Positions 9,172-17,817 of a DNA stretch of 64,000 nt are shown one piece after another. Source of the DNA: JAWKWH01 sp041397625 (lineage in GTDB: Bacteria; Pseudomonadota; Alphaproteobacteria; Rhizobiales; Rhizobiaceae). Under the pieces are notes generated by a model. It made no database searches. It had not been told where the DNA came from and saw only the letters and a list, made by a program, of their open reading frames with translations. The stretch lies in contig JAWKWH010000001.1 in assembly GCA_041397625.1 (NCBI GenBank), positions 1,286,979 to 1,350,978 of the forward strand. The letters are read 5' to 3'. Each line of letters starts with the position of its first letter. Position 1 is the first letter of the stretch. The position numbers and the translations under genes are program-made.

Positions 9172-9876
9172 TCAGCCGAGTTGCGCGATCAGCGTCGGCA
9201 GTTCGCCGAGGTCGGCGATCTCGTGATAACGGTCGGAACCGACGGGCGGCGGTACCTTTTCCAGCACCCAGGTCAGTTCATGCGGCACGAACACGCCATG
9301 GCCGCCGGCGTCGATCGCCGGCACGACGTCGGATTTGAGCGAATTGCCGACCATCATCGCACGCGCCGCGCCGTCGCCATGGCGGGCGAAGATCTGCTCG
9401 TAGGTCGCCTGCGTCTTGTCGGAGACGATCTCGACGGCATCGAAGAAGTCGCCCAGGCCCGACTGCGCCAGCTTACGCTCCTGGTCGAAGAGATCCCCCT
9501 TGGTGATCAGCACGACGCGGTGCGTGGCCGTCAGTTCCTCCAGCACCTCGCGCGCATGCGGCAGCGTCTCGACGGGATGTTCCAGCATGTCGCGGCCGGC
9601 CTCAAGGATGGCGCCGATGGTCGAAGCCGGCACGCGCGCCTCGGTGACCTCGATCGCGGTTTCGATCATCGACAGGGTGAACCCCTTGATGCCGAAGCCG
9701 TATTTGCCGAGATTGCGTTTCTCCGCCTCCAGAAGCCGTTCCGACAGGTGATCGGCGTCGGCGAAGTCCTTCAGATAGGCGGTAAAACGCTCCTGCGTCA
9801 TGCGGAAGAAGCGCTCGTTCTGCCACAGCGTATCGTCGGCATCGAAACCGATCGTGGTGACGCGCTCGCCGGACAC
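9172..9876 (-). CDS. HAD-family hydrolase
   Basis: 234-residue haloacid-dehalogenase-superfamily phosphatase. Motif I is FDADDTLW near the N-terminus, motif II is in VVLITKGDL, and motif III/IV lies in KTQATYEQIF and MVGNSLKSDVVPAIDAG. The GTG start at 9876 is four bases beyond the crotonase TGA and puts motif I at the family position; the longer in-frame extension runs inside the upstream gene. The substrate is unknown. Likely co-transcribed with its neighbours on the same strand. Confidence 0.88.
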   Translation of the reverse strand: MSGERVTTIGFDADDTLWQNERFFRMTQERFTAYLKDFADADHLSERLLEAEKRNLGKYGFGIKGFTLSMIETAIEVTEARVPASTIGAILEAGRDMLEHPVETLPHAREVLEELTATHRVVLITKGDLFDQERKLAQSGLGDFFDAVEIVSDKTQATYEQIFARHGDGAARAMMVGNSLKSDVVPAIDAGGHGVFVPHELTWVLEKVPPPVGSDRYHEIADLGELPTLIAQLG

Positions 9877-9880
9877 GGGC

Positions 9881-10687
9881 TCAGATCTCGCCGAAATCGC
9901 CGCCGCGACCCCTGCCGGCGGCGAAGCGGGCCGCGCCCGCCTGGCCTTCGGCGCCGATAGCGCTGGCGCTTCGCCATTCACTGCGCAGCGCGTCGGCCGG
10001 CCCGAGCGACCATTGCCGGATAGCGCTCATGCGGTCGGCGCGCATGCAGCCCTGCGGAAAGCGCGTCAATTCCTCTGCATAGGCAAGCGCCGTCTCCAGC
10101 GCTCGTCCGTCGTCGCAGAGCCGGTTGGCCAGCCCTGCGGCATGGCATTCTTCGGCGTCGACCCTCCTGCCGGTGAGCACCATGTCCATGGCGCGGCCGT
10201 GGCCGGCGATGCGCGGCAGGCGCACCGTGCCGCCGTCGATCAGCGGCACGCCCCAGCGCCGGCAATAGACGCCCATATAGGCGGAGCACTCCATGATTCG
10301 GATGTCGGCCCATAGCGCCAGTTCCATGCCGCCGGCGACGGCCGGGCCGGAAATCGCGGCGACCACCGGCTTGGGCAGCAGCAGCCGCGTCGGTCCCATC
10401 GGCCCCGGGCGCTGGTCCTCGGCCGGATCGCGCCAGCTCTCGTCGAGATCGTGTTCGGCGAACCAGTCGCCGCCCATGCCGCCCGCCGCCGCCTTCAGGT
10501 CGAAGCCGGCGCAGAACGCGCCGGTGACGCCCGTCAACACGGCGACCTTCTGGCTGTCGTCCCTGCCGAAGGCGACGAAGGCGTCGAACAGCGCTTTCGC
10601 CATCTCCGGATTGACGGCGTTGCGCGCTTCCGGCCGGTCGATGGTGACGACCGTGATGTCGCCGCGTGTCTCGACGTTGATGCTCAT
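9881..10687 (-). CDS. Enoyl-CoA hydratase/isomerase (crotonase) family protein
   Basis: 268-residue crotonase-fold protein acting on acyl-CoA thioesters. The N-terminus ITVVTIDRPEARNAVNPEM and the oxyanion-hole region (GAFCAGFDLKA) are standard. The catalytic region reads RRWGVPLIDGGTVRLPRIAG, a subfamily in which the usual glutamate pair is not obvious, so hydratase activity is not certain. The ATG overlaps the ABC-F stop by four bases (ATGA). The C-terminal 20 residues are Gly/Arg/Ala-rich. Confidence 0.85.
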   Translation of the reverse strand: MSINVETRGDITVVTIDRPEARNAVNPEMAKALFDAFVAFGRDDSQKVAVLTGVTGAFCAGFDLKAAAGGMGGDWFAEHDLDESWRDPAEDQRPGPMGPTRLLLPKPVVAAISGPAVAGGMELALWADIRIMECSAYMGVYCRRWGVPLIDGGTVRLPRIAGHGRAMDMVLTGRRVDAEECHAAGLANRLCDDGRALETALAYAEELTRFPQGCMRADRMSAIRQWSLGPADALRSEWRSASAIGAEGQAGAARFAAGRGRGGDFGEI

Positions 10688-12573
10688 GCGCTCACCTCCG
10701 CCTCGTAGGATTCCGTCAGCTCGAGCCAGTCATGTTCGGCCGCTTCGAGGTTGCGGGCAAGGGCGGTGCGTTCCTTCGCCAGTTCACCCGATCGTGCCGG
10801 GTCCTTCTCGTAGAGCGCCGGGTCGGCAAGTGTCGTCTCAATCGCCTGAATCCGTTTGCGAAGCCTTTCCATCAAGGACTCGGTTTCCTTGATCTTTTTG
10901 GCCAGCGGTTTCAGCGCCTCGCGCCGCTGCGCGCCGGACTTGCGCTGCTCAGCCTTTGTCTGTGCGGGCTCGGGCGCCTTTCCCGGTTCTTCGCTGCGCC
11001 TGGCCTTCGTGCCGCCGGTAACGAGCTTGCGGTAGTCGGCAAGGTCGCCCTCATAGGACGCCACCGTTCCGTCGGCCACCAGCCACAGCCGTTCGGCCGT
11101 CGCCTCGATCAGGTGCCGGTCGTGGCTGATCAGGATCACCGCGCCGGAAAACGCGTTCAGCGCCTCGATCAGCGTCGCCCGCGTGTCGATGTCGAGATGG
11201 TTGGTCGGTTCGTCGAGGATCAGCAGGTTGGCGCCGTGCAGCGCCGACAGGCCCATCAACAGCCGTGCCTTCTCGCCGCCCGACAGGTTCTTCGCCGCCG
11301 TCGCCATCTTCTCGGTTGCAAGCCCCATCTGCGCCACTTTGCTGCGCACCACAGCCTCGCCTGCCTGCGGCAGCAGCCGGCGCACATGTTCGATCGCGGT
11401 TTCGCCCGGCCGCAATTCGTCGAGTTGGTGTTGGGCGAAGAAGGCGGTCGAAAGCTTCGGCGCCAGCGTCATCTCGCCGCTCTCGGCCTTCAGGCGGCCG
11501 GCGACGAGCTTGGCGAAGGTCGACTTGCCGTTGCCGTTTGCGCCGAGCAGCGCGATGCGGTCGTCGGCGTCGATCCTGAGGTCCAATCCGCTCAGCACCG
11601 GTTTGCCCGGCGCGTAGCCGACGGCAACGTCGCGCAGCGCCACGATGGGCGAGGCGACCTGCTTTTCCGGATCCGGAAAGCGGATCGGCATCACATGTTC
11701 GTTGATTGCGGTGGCGATCGGTCTCATGCGTTCCAGCGCCTTCAGCCGCGACTGCGCCTGGCGCGCCTTGGACGCCTTGTAGCGGAAGCGCTCGACGAAG
11801 GCCTCCATGTGCTTGCGCTGCGCGTCCTGCTTGGCGCGCATCTTCTCGGCCAGTTCGGCCCGCTCGGCATACTGGCGCTCGAACTGGTCGTAGCCGCCGC
11901 GCCAGAAGGAGAGTTTTCCCGCCTGCAGGTGCACGATCGACGAGACGGCGCGGTTCAGGAGATCGCGGTCGTGGCTGATCAGCAGCACGGTGTGCGGATA
12001 GCGCGCCAGATAGGTTTCCAACCACAGCGTGCCCTCGAGATCGAGATAGTTGGTCGGCTCGTCGAGCAGCAGCAGGTCCGGTTCCGAGAACAGCACCGAG
12101 GCGAGCGCCACGCGCATGCGCCAGCCGCCCGAAAACGACGAGGCCGGACGCTTTTGCGCCTGCTCGTCGAAACCGAGGCCGGCGAGGATCGAGGCCGCCC
12201 GCGCCTCAGCCGAATGGGCGTCGATGTCGGCAAGCCGCATCTGGATTTCGGCGATGCGGTGGCCGTCGGTCGCCGTCTCGGCTTCGGCCAGCAGCGCGGC
12301 GCGCTCCTTGTCGGCGGCAAGCACGATGTCGATCAGCGCGTCCCCGGTGCCCGGCGCCTCCTGCGCCACACCGCCGATGCGCGTGCCCCTGGGCATGAAC
12401 ACCGAACCGGTCTCCGGCGCCAGGTCGCCGGCAATGGCGCGAAACAGCGTCGTCTTGCCCGAGCCGTTGCGGCCGACAAGCCCCGCCTTCGCGCCCGCCG
12501 GCAGCGAGACGGAAGCGTTGTCGAGCAGCAGGCGTCCGGCGACGCGCAGTGACAGGTCGGTAATCGTCAGCAT
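10684..12573 (-). CDS. ABC-F family ATPase (Uup/EttA-like)
   Basis: 629-residue soluble protein with two ABC domains and no membrane segments, typical of ABC-F ribosome-associated factors. Walker A motifs are at about residues 34-41 (GRNGSGKT) and 344-352 (GANGNGKST); Walker B/DEPTN motifs are near 171-175 and 455-459, with SGGW/SGGEK signatures. The linker (about 235-300) is basic, and the C-terminal 75 residues are a Lys/Glu-rich coiled coil as in Uup. It probably acts on the ribosome or on branched DNA; which ABC-F class is not resolved. It heads the leftward run to the aldo/keto reductase. Confidence 0.9.
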   Translation of the reverse strand: MLTITDLSLRVAGRLLLDNASVSLPAGAKAGLVGRNGSGKTTLFRAIAGDLAPETGSVFMPRGTRIGGVAQEAPGTGDALIDIVLAADKERAALLAEAETATDGHRIAEIQMRLADIDAHSAEARAASILAGLGFDEQAQKRPASSFSGGWRMRVALASVLFSEPDLLLLDEPTNYLDLEGTLWLETYLARYPHTVLLISHDRDLLNRAVSSIVHLQAGKLSFWRGGYDQFERQYAERAELAEKMRAKQDAQRKHMEAFVERFRYKASKARQAQSRLKALERMRPIATAINEHVMPIRFPDPEKQVASPIVALRDVAVGYAPGKPVLSGLDLRIDADDRIALLGANGNGKSTFAKLVAGRLKAESGEMTLAPKLSTAFFAQHQLDELRPGETAIEHVRRLLPQAGEAVVRSKVAQMGLATEKMATAAKNLSGGEKARLLMGLSALHGANLLILDEPTNHLDIDTRATLIEALNAFSGAVILISHDRHLIEATAERLWLVADGTVASYEGDLADYRKLVTGGTKARRSEEPGKAPEPAQTKAEQRKSGAQRREALKPLAKKIKETESLMERLRKRIQAIETTLADPALYEKDPARSGELAKERTALARNLEAAEHDWLELTESYEAEVSA

Positions 12574-12755
12574 GGTGGCGGCGTTTTGGCCGAAGGCGAG
12601 GGCGGAGGCAAGGGGCGTATCTTCCGTGCGCGGCTGCCGTCCCGGCTTCCCCCCGCTGCCGCGACACGGAAGTGGGCAAAAAGAATGCTGGACACAAACG
12701 CAAATTCGCCCAAGCTAGACGGATCAGTTTTCACGCGAAACCCGGATTGACGACG

Positions 12756-13379
12756 ATGGCCGAAGGGGTGAAGCCGCAATTCCTCAGCCTCTGGCCGACC
12801 CTGTTCATGGCGCTGGAACTGCCGGGCGCTCGAAGCGCCAACCGGGTTCTGGCGGAATTCCTGCTGGCTGAGGAGGTCCGCACCGAGGATCTTACCGTCC
12901 GCTACCTCGAGCAGGATCTGTTCAAACTGCAGCATCCCGCGATCGGCTGGCTGCGCCAGTGTTGCGAACGGGCCGTCCTGGACTATGCGGCAGAAGCGGG
13001 GCTGGACTATCGGCCGGAGATCGACCTGCAGGCCTGGGTCAACATCAACCGGCGCGGCGATTACCACAATCTGCACAACCACCCGCATTCATGGCTGTCG
13101 GGAACCTACTATGTCGCAGTACCCGACCAGAACGACGCGCCGCGCCACCGCACCGACCTCAATCCGGGCGAGATCAGCTTCTTCGATCCGCGCGGACAGG
13201 CCAACATGACCGCGGTTCGCGGCGACGGCCAGTTCGACCCCGAATACCGGAGGCTGCCGAGGCCGGGAGAACTGTTCCTGTGGCCGAGTTTCCTGTTTCA
13301 CCTCGTCCACCCCAATCTCATGGACGAACCGCGGATTTCGGTGTCGTTCAACGCCGTGCTGCGCCGCAAGGTGCTCTAA
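12756..13379 (+). CDS. TIGR02466-type putative 2OG-Fe(II) oxygenase
   Basis: 207-residue protein of the uncharacterised TIGR02466/2OG-FeII_Oxy_5 family. A His-rich metal-site-like stretch lies in the middle (DYHNLHNHPHSWLSGTYYV), and a C-terminal segment FLWPSFLFHLVHPN supplies the distal His, consistent with an Fe(II)/2-oxoglutarate jelly roll. The ATG at 12756 is preceded by TTGACGACG with only a weak ribosome-binding site. The reaction and substrate are unknown. It sits at the left edge of the accessory block. Confidence 0.75.
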   Translation: MAEGVKPQFLSLWPTLFMALELPGARSANRVLAEFLLAEEVRTEDLTVRYLEQDLFKLQHPAIGWLRQCCERAVLDYAAEAGLDYRPEIDLQAWVNINRRGDYHNLHNHPHSWLSGTYYVAVPDQNDAPRHRTDLNPGEISFFDPRGQANMTAVRGDGQFDPEYRRLPRPGELFLWPSFLFHLVHPNLMDEPRISVSFNAVLRRKVL

Positions 13380-13760
13380 CAACGATGCCGGCTGGCCCCT
13401 TGCGTTTCTCGCGTTCAGAGCTGTTCATCTTCAGCTGGATGCGGTTTGCGTAATCCGGTCAATGCCATGAATCTTATCCGGCTTGGCGGTCTTTTCCGCG
13501 CCCGCCCGTCGGGCAAGACCGATAAGCCAGACCTCATCGTCGAAACCCTGGCGCGATGGTCACATCGCGGCTCGGGTATTCTCCTTTGCCGGCACGAACG
13601 CCATCAAACCGCTTTCGCTCTAGTTGGAGTTCGGATGCTCGGGCGGCAATGACGGCTGCTTGGCTCGGAGCTTTGCCTGTCATTCGGAGATTCGCTTCGA
13701 GGTATGGCGCTGCTTCCACGCTCGGCCGCTTTATTCGCCGGGATCCGGTCGGTAACCGGA
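13380..13760. other. Non-coding stretch at left edge of the accessory block
   Basis: 381 bases without a gene I can support. Short open frames exist on both strands but are Arg-rich, overlap each other and match no family I recognise. The only structure seen is an inverted repeat GATCCGGT-CGGTA-ACCGGATC at 13742-13762 overlapping the stop of the neighbouring SDR; it may be a weak terminator for the leftward operon, though no T-run follows. The stretch could be the scar of the event that joined the block to the core genome. Confidence 0.4.
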
Positions 13761-14519
13761 TCATCCGGCCGTCCAGCCGCCATCGACCATGAGTGCGCTG
13801 CCCGTCACCATGGCGGATGCATCCGAGGCGAGGTAAATCACCGCACCGGTAACGTCTTCGACCCGGCCCAGGCGCCCGAGCTTTATCTTGGACAGCACCT
13901 GGCTGCGGAAGGTGTCGTTCTCCAAGAAGGGTGCCGTCATCGGTGTCTCGATGAAGGTGGGGCAGACGGTATTGATCCGGATGCCGCTAGGGCCGAGTTC
14001 GATTGCCAGCGATTTGGTAAAACCTTCCAGCGCCCATTTGGAGGCGCAGTAGAGCGTTCGCTCCGCCGCGCCCACATGGCCCATCTGCGAGGATATGTTG
14101 ATCACCGATCCGGCGATCCCCGCTTCGACCATGCGCATGGTAACCGTTCGGGCAACAAAGATCGCCGCCCGCAGATTCAGGTCCATTACCGCTTCATAAT
14201 CCGCCACCGTGACCTGCGCCAGGGGCTTGGGCCGGTTGGTGCCGGCATTGTTGACCAGAATGTCAAAGGCCGGCAGGGCAGACAGGGCCTGCTCTGTGCC
14301 GTCAGTATCAAGTACGTCCAGCGGCAGGGCTTCGGCCTGACCTCCCCCTGCCTTGATCGTTTCGGCCAGGGCCGCTATCTCGCCGCCGCTCCGCGCGCCA
14401 AGGGTGACCGACGCACCCGCAGAGGCAAGCGCCAGCGCAACTCCCTTGCCAATGCCCCGGCTTGCCCCGGTGACCAGCGCTCGCTTGCCATCGAGGCGGA
14501 ACAGGTCGTCCGTCTTCAT
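13761..14519 (-). CDS. SDR family oxidoreductase (classical)
   Basis: 252-residue NAD(P)(H)-dependent short-chain dehydrogenase. Cofactor motif TGASRGIG is near residues 16-23, then NNAG, a catalytic Ser region (INISSQMGH), YCASK with the Tyr/Lys pair, and the classical C-terminus SALMVDGGWTAG. It most resembles gluconate 5-dehydrogenase-like enzymes, so an alcohol or diol substrate is plausible. The ATG at 14519 overlaps the stop of the upstream histidinol-dehydrogenase-like gene (ATGA). The pairing suggests consecutive oxidations of one substrate (inference). Confidence 0.88.
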   Translation of the reverse strand: MKTDDLFRLDGKRALVTGASRGIGKGVALALASAGASVTLGARSGGEIAALAETIKAGGGQAEALPLDVLDTDGTEQALSALPAFDILVNNAGTNRPKPLAQVTVADYEAVMDLNLRAAIFVARTVTMRMVEAGIAGSVINISSQMGHVGAAERTLYCASKWALEGFTKSLAIELGPSGIRINTVCPTFIETPMTAPFLENDTFRSQVLSKIKLGRLGRVEDVTGAVIYLASDASAMVTGSALMVDGGWTAG

Positions 14520-15826
14520 TCTGCCGCCATCCCGTAGGCGACATTGTCGCCGCCATAGCGTCGAACCCGCAGATTGCACTGCTCGGCATGGCCAACGAAC
14601 CCTTCCAGCAAGCACAGCCGCGAGCCGTAACGCCCAATGGTCGCTGCGGCCTCGTCGGTCGTCACTTTCTGGTAGGAATGTGTTTTCAGGAACTTGCCGA
14701 CCCACAACCCGCCGGTATAGCGGCCCGCCTTCTTCGTCGGCAGGGTGTGGTTGGTGCCGATCACTTTGTCCCCGTTGGCCACATTGGTACGCGGTCCCAG
14801 GAACAGCGCCCCGTAGGAATGCATGTTTTCCAGATACCAGTCGTCCCGGTCGGTCATCACCTGCACATGCTCAGAGGCGATGTTGTTGGCCACATTCAGC
14901 ATGGTCTCATGGCCGTCGCACAAAATCACCTCGCCATAGTCCTCCCAGCTTTTTCGGGCGGTATCGGCCGTCGGCAGGATTTCCAGCAGTCGCTCGATCT
15001 CGCCGAGCGTGGCCTCCGCAAGCCTGCGCGAATTGGTCACCAGTACCGCCGGCGAATTGTAGCCATGCTCGGCCTGGCCCAGCAGATCGGTCGCGCACAT
15101 CTCGGCATCCACCGTATCGTCAGCAATCACCATGGTCTCGGTGGGCCCTGCGAACAGGTCGATGCCGACCTGACCATAAAGCTGGCGCTTGGCTTCCGCG
15201 ACGAAGGCATTGCCCGGACCGACCAGCATGTGGACTGGATCAATGGTCTCCGTTCCCAGCGCCATGGCGCCGATGGCCTGGATACCTCCCAGCACGTAGA
15301 TCTCGTGCGCGCCGCCAAGGTGCATCGCGGCAATGACGGCCGGGTTCGGCTCGCCCTTGAACGGCGGGGTGGCAGCGGCAATGCGCGCAACGCCGGCGAC
15401 ATTTGCCGTCAGCACCGACATGTGCGCCGATGCAACCATGGGGAACTTGCCGCCCGGCACATAGCACCCCACCGATTGGACGGGAATGTTGCGATGGCCA
15501 AGAACGACACCGGGCATGGTCTCGATTTCGATATCGGTCATCGAGGCGCGCTGCGCCTGGGCAAAACGGCGCACCTGGTCCTGGGCGAATTCGATGTCTT
15601 CCATGTCGCGTGCCGACACCTTCTGCATCAGCGCCTCGATCTCGGAGGAGGAAAGGCGGAAGGATGGCGGGCTGTACTGGTCGAACTTCGCCGAAAGTTC
15701 CCGCACGGCCGCATCGCCACGAGCCTTGATGTCGGCGAGGGTCTGCTCGACGACAATGCGGACTTTGGTATCGTCTTCAGCCCGCTCGGTTTCGGGCCGA
15801 CCCTTCTTCAGATATTCGATCGTCAT
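14516..15826 (-). CDS. Histidinol-dehydrogenase-family enzyme, HpsN-like paralogue
   Basis: 436-residue Zn/NAD-dependent dehydrogenase. The metal and catalytic set of HisD is intact: Q251 and H254 (GQAEHGYNSP), E319 and H320 (IASEH), D353 (NGDK) and H413 (FVGHAEQ). The C-terminal substrate region reads RYTGGLWVGKFLK rather than the AR-x-x-SGLSV of true HisD, and no his genes are nearby, so histidine synthesis is unlikely. From memory the N-terminus MTIEYLKKG and this C-terminal region resemble HpsN, which oxidises sulfopropanediol. An enzyme that converts an alcohol to an acid in two steps is the best inference. Confidence 0.82.
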   Translation of the reverse strand: MTIEYLKKGRPETERAEDDTKVRIVVEQTLADIKARGDAAVRELSAKFDQYSPPSFRLSSSEIEALMQKVSARDMEDIEFAQDQVRRFAQAQRASMTDIEIETMPGVVLGHRNIPVQSVGCYVPGGKFPMVASAHMSVLTANVAGVARIAAATPPFKGEPNPAVIAAMHLGGAHEIYVLGGIQAIGAMALGTETIDPVHMLVGPGNAFVAEAKRQLYGQVGIDLFAGPTETMVIADDTVDAEMCATDLLGQAEHGYNSPAVLVTNSRRLAEATLGEIERLLEILPTADTARKSWEDYGEVILCDGHETMLNVANNIASEHVQVMTDRDDWYLENMHSYGALFLGPRTNVANGDKVIGTNHTLPTKKAGRYTGGLWVGKFLKTHSYQKVTTDEAAATIGRYGSRLCLLEGFVGHAEQCNLRVRRYGGDNVAYGMAAE

Positions 15827-16045
15827 TTGGAACGCTCCTCACGCAGTTTGCTGCAGTTCTTCCGGTTCAGCCTGGCGGCGCCCGGAAACCGTTGGTCTAT
15901 GGTCTCCCCGACCCGGCGGTATTACGCGCCTGAGCCGAAAACCATGATTGGATGGCGGCATGCCCGGACACCACGGCCGGTATCTGGATGCCGCACGCAA
16001 TAACGTGGGCGCCGACTGCGAGGTACCGGCGCGAGATCAGCCTCG
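15827..16045. other. Intergenic gap within the leftward operon
   Basis: 219 bases between the decarboxylase-family gene and the HisD-like gene. No open frame with family character is present, and the AT-rich TGTATRC-type element found at other promoters of the block is absent. A separate promoter for the last two genes is possible but cannot be located. Confidence 0.35.
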
Positions 16046-16891
16046 TTACCTCAGAATTCGCGCCGGGCTGACATTATCCTGGCGATAGAAATCCGGGCTG
16101 GTTCCCACCGTCCGGGTTTTTGTCGCATTGATGACCTCATGCTGCTTCAGCGCCGCCAATGTGTTCACGACGGGGTAGAAGGTAGGCAGGTCCTCCCACT
16201 CCGCATGATGAAACGTGACGGAACCCCGGCCTATCTTTCGTTCAACCAGCTTGACGTTCTTGCCGTTGGCCTCGCGCGTCATGAGCACGGGATAGTTGAC
16301 GTCGGCTTGCCCCCAATCTTCCGTGCGGGGTATGTATTTGAGATGCAGCGTACCGTCATGTTGCGGTTCGGATTCGTCGGCGGGCGCATCCACGAGGTCA
16401 TGGATTTTCATGTCCATAAACCTGAATCCGAGCCAGCCGGCCGAGCAATGGGTAAGGTTCGGCCGGAATCTCGGGGGCGGAATCTCTCCATAGATCTTTG
16501 AAAACCCGACATCTTCTCTACCTGTGATTATCGGGTCTGCCAGGTTTTCCCAGATAACGAGCTGGAAAGGCCCGCGCACGTGATCCTTCTCACCAACAAA
16601 TTCGGCCGGAATTTCAACACTGAGCATGTTGTATCCTCGCCCCGCGAGCCATTCGACGCCGGTCATGTACATCGCGTTCACGGTGACATTTGGTTCGCCG
16701 AATAGGTTGAAGCCCTCCGGCAAAAGGGCATCAAGCTGATCGGGATCGGAACGAAACCTGACCGAATAGACCTCAAGTTCCTGCACCGGGCCGTCAAATC
16801 GCGTATTGTCCGGTCCCTGTCGCGGCCCCAGCGAGGGGCCAAAAAATGTCGGCATCCGGTAAAGGAGGCCCTTCTTGAACGCAAAGGTCAT
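16046..16891 (-). CDS. Acetoacetate decarboxylase family protein
   Basis: 281-residue protein of the ADC fold. The sequence GREDVGFSKIYGE aligns with the ADC active-site stretch GYPKK, placing K132 at the Schiff-base position; the second lysine of ADC, which lowers its pKa, is replaced by Ile. The family also contains aldolase/dehydratase-like members that use the same lysine, so decarboxylation is not proven. It probably acts on a beta-keto intermediate of the block's pathway (inference). The start ATG is at 16891. Confidence 0.78.
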   Translation of the reverse strand: MTFAFKKGLLYRMPTFFGPSLGPRQGPDNTRFDGPVQELEVYSVRFRSDPDQLDALLPEGFNLFGEPNVTVNAMYMTGVEWLAGRGYNMLSVEIPAEFVGEKDHVRGPFQLVIWENLADPIITGREDVGFSKIYGEIPPPRFRPNLTHCSAGWLGFRFMDMKIHDLVDAPADESEPQHDGTLHLKYIPRTEDWGQADVNYPVLMTREANGKNVKLVERKIGRGSVTFHHAEWEDLPTFYPVVNTLAALKQHEVINATKTRTVGTSPDFYRQDNVSPARILR

Positions 16892-16951
16892 TGGTTAATC
16901 CTTGAAACCGTTTGGAAATATTCCCGGGTGATGGGGGGTGGTTACATCGTC

Positions 16952-17782
16952 TCAGGTCAGTATTTGCTCGCGCATCGCCAAAGGTGTGGCTGTCGTGAGA
17001 CCCCCGTCTACAGGCAGCACGACCCCGGAAATCCAGCGGGCCTCGTCGCTTGCAAGGAATACGGTCGCCCAGGCGATATCCCAGGCATTTCCCTCGGTTC
17101 CCAGCGGTGCGGCCCGCCGCCGCAAATCACGGAGCTCGGGCGAAAGAGAGCCGTGGATGAAGGACCCATAGATATGGCCGGGCGCCACGCAGTTGGATCG
17201 AATGTTCTCCGCCCCGTGGTGGCAGGCAATCAGCGTGCTCATGTTGATGACCGCCGCCTTGGCCGCGGAATAAGGCACATTGGGAAACCAGCCGGCCCGA
17301 AGGCCATCAACCGAAACGACGTGAACAATCGACCCGCCGCCGGAGGCTTCCATCGCCGGAATGGCATATTTGGAAGCCATTGCAGCGCCTTTCAGATTGA
17401 CGTCGATGGCGGAATCGAAATCAGCGCTGTCGATTTCGGTGACCTTTCCACCTTTCCCCGCACCGGCATTGTTCACCAGTATGTGCAGGCCGCCATAGCG
17501 TTCGACGCAAGTATCCACCATGCGTTTGCAGTCTTTTTGACTGGTCACGTCGGCAACAAGAATTGAAGCTTCGCCGCCTGCATCCACAATCGTCTGACGT
17601 GTCCGCTCAGCGCGCTCCGCCTCAAGATCGGCAACGAGAACCTTCGCGCCATGGCGGGCAAGCAGAATGGAGATCGCCTCTCCTGTTCCGACATTGTCTC
17701 CATACGCAGTGGTTCCAGCGCCGGTTACGATCGCCACCTTGTTTTCGAGCCGGCTCCCGCTTGGATCGGGTAGAGAGTACAT
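16952..17782 (-). CDS. SDR family oxidoreductase
   Basis: About 276 residues. The cofactor loop is unusually long (TGAGTTAYGDNVGTGEAI in place of TGxxxGIG), followed by NNAG, a Ser region (IVHVVSVDGL), YSAAK and VVLPVDGG. The start is ATG 17782, or 17791 three codons earlier; AAAGGA lies 10 or 1 bases away respectively, which favours 17782. The gene starts just past the end of the ABC ATPase gene. It is probably an alcohol or hydroxyacid dehydrogenase of the block; the substrate is unknown. Confidence 0.85.
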   Translation of the reverse strand: MYSLPDPSGSRLENKVAIVTGAGTTAYGDNVGTGEAISILLARHGAKVLVADLEAERAERTRQTIVDAGGEASILVADVTSQKDCKRMVDTCVERYGGLHILVNNAGAGKGGKVTEIDSADFDSAIDVNLKGAAMASKYAIPAMEASGGGSIVHVVSVDGLRAGWFPNVPYSAAKAAVINMSTLIACHHGAENIRSNCVAPGHIYGSFIHGSLSPELRDLRRRAAPLGTEGNAWDIAWATVFLASDEARWISGVVLPVDGGLTTATPLAMREQILT

Positions 17783-17817
17783 CTCGGGCATTTCCTTTCG
17801 ATTTCGGGCTATTCGGC

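Noticed and set aside
10732..12552. 606-codon frame antisense to the ABC-F gene
   Set aside because: High-GC shadow frame rich in Arg/Gly/Leu; the ABC-F protein has full Walker motifs.
14516..15826. Sulfopropanediol/sulfolactate catabolism
   Set aside because: A HpsN-like enzyme alone is not enough; no sulfolactate lyase, sulfite exporter or related sulfonate genes are in the window.
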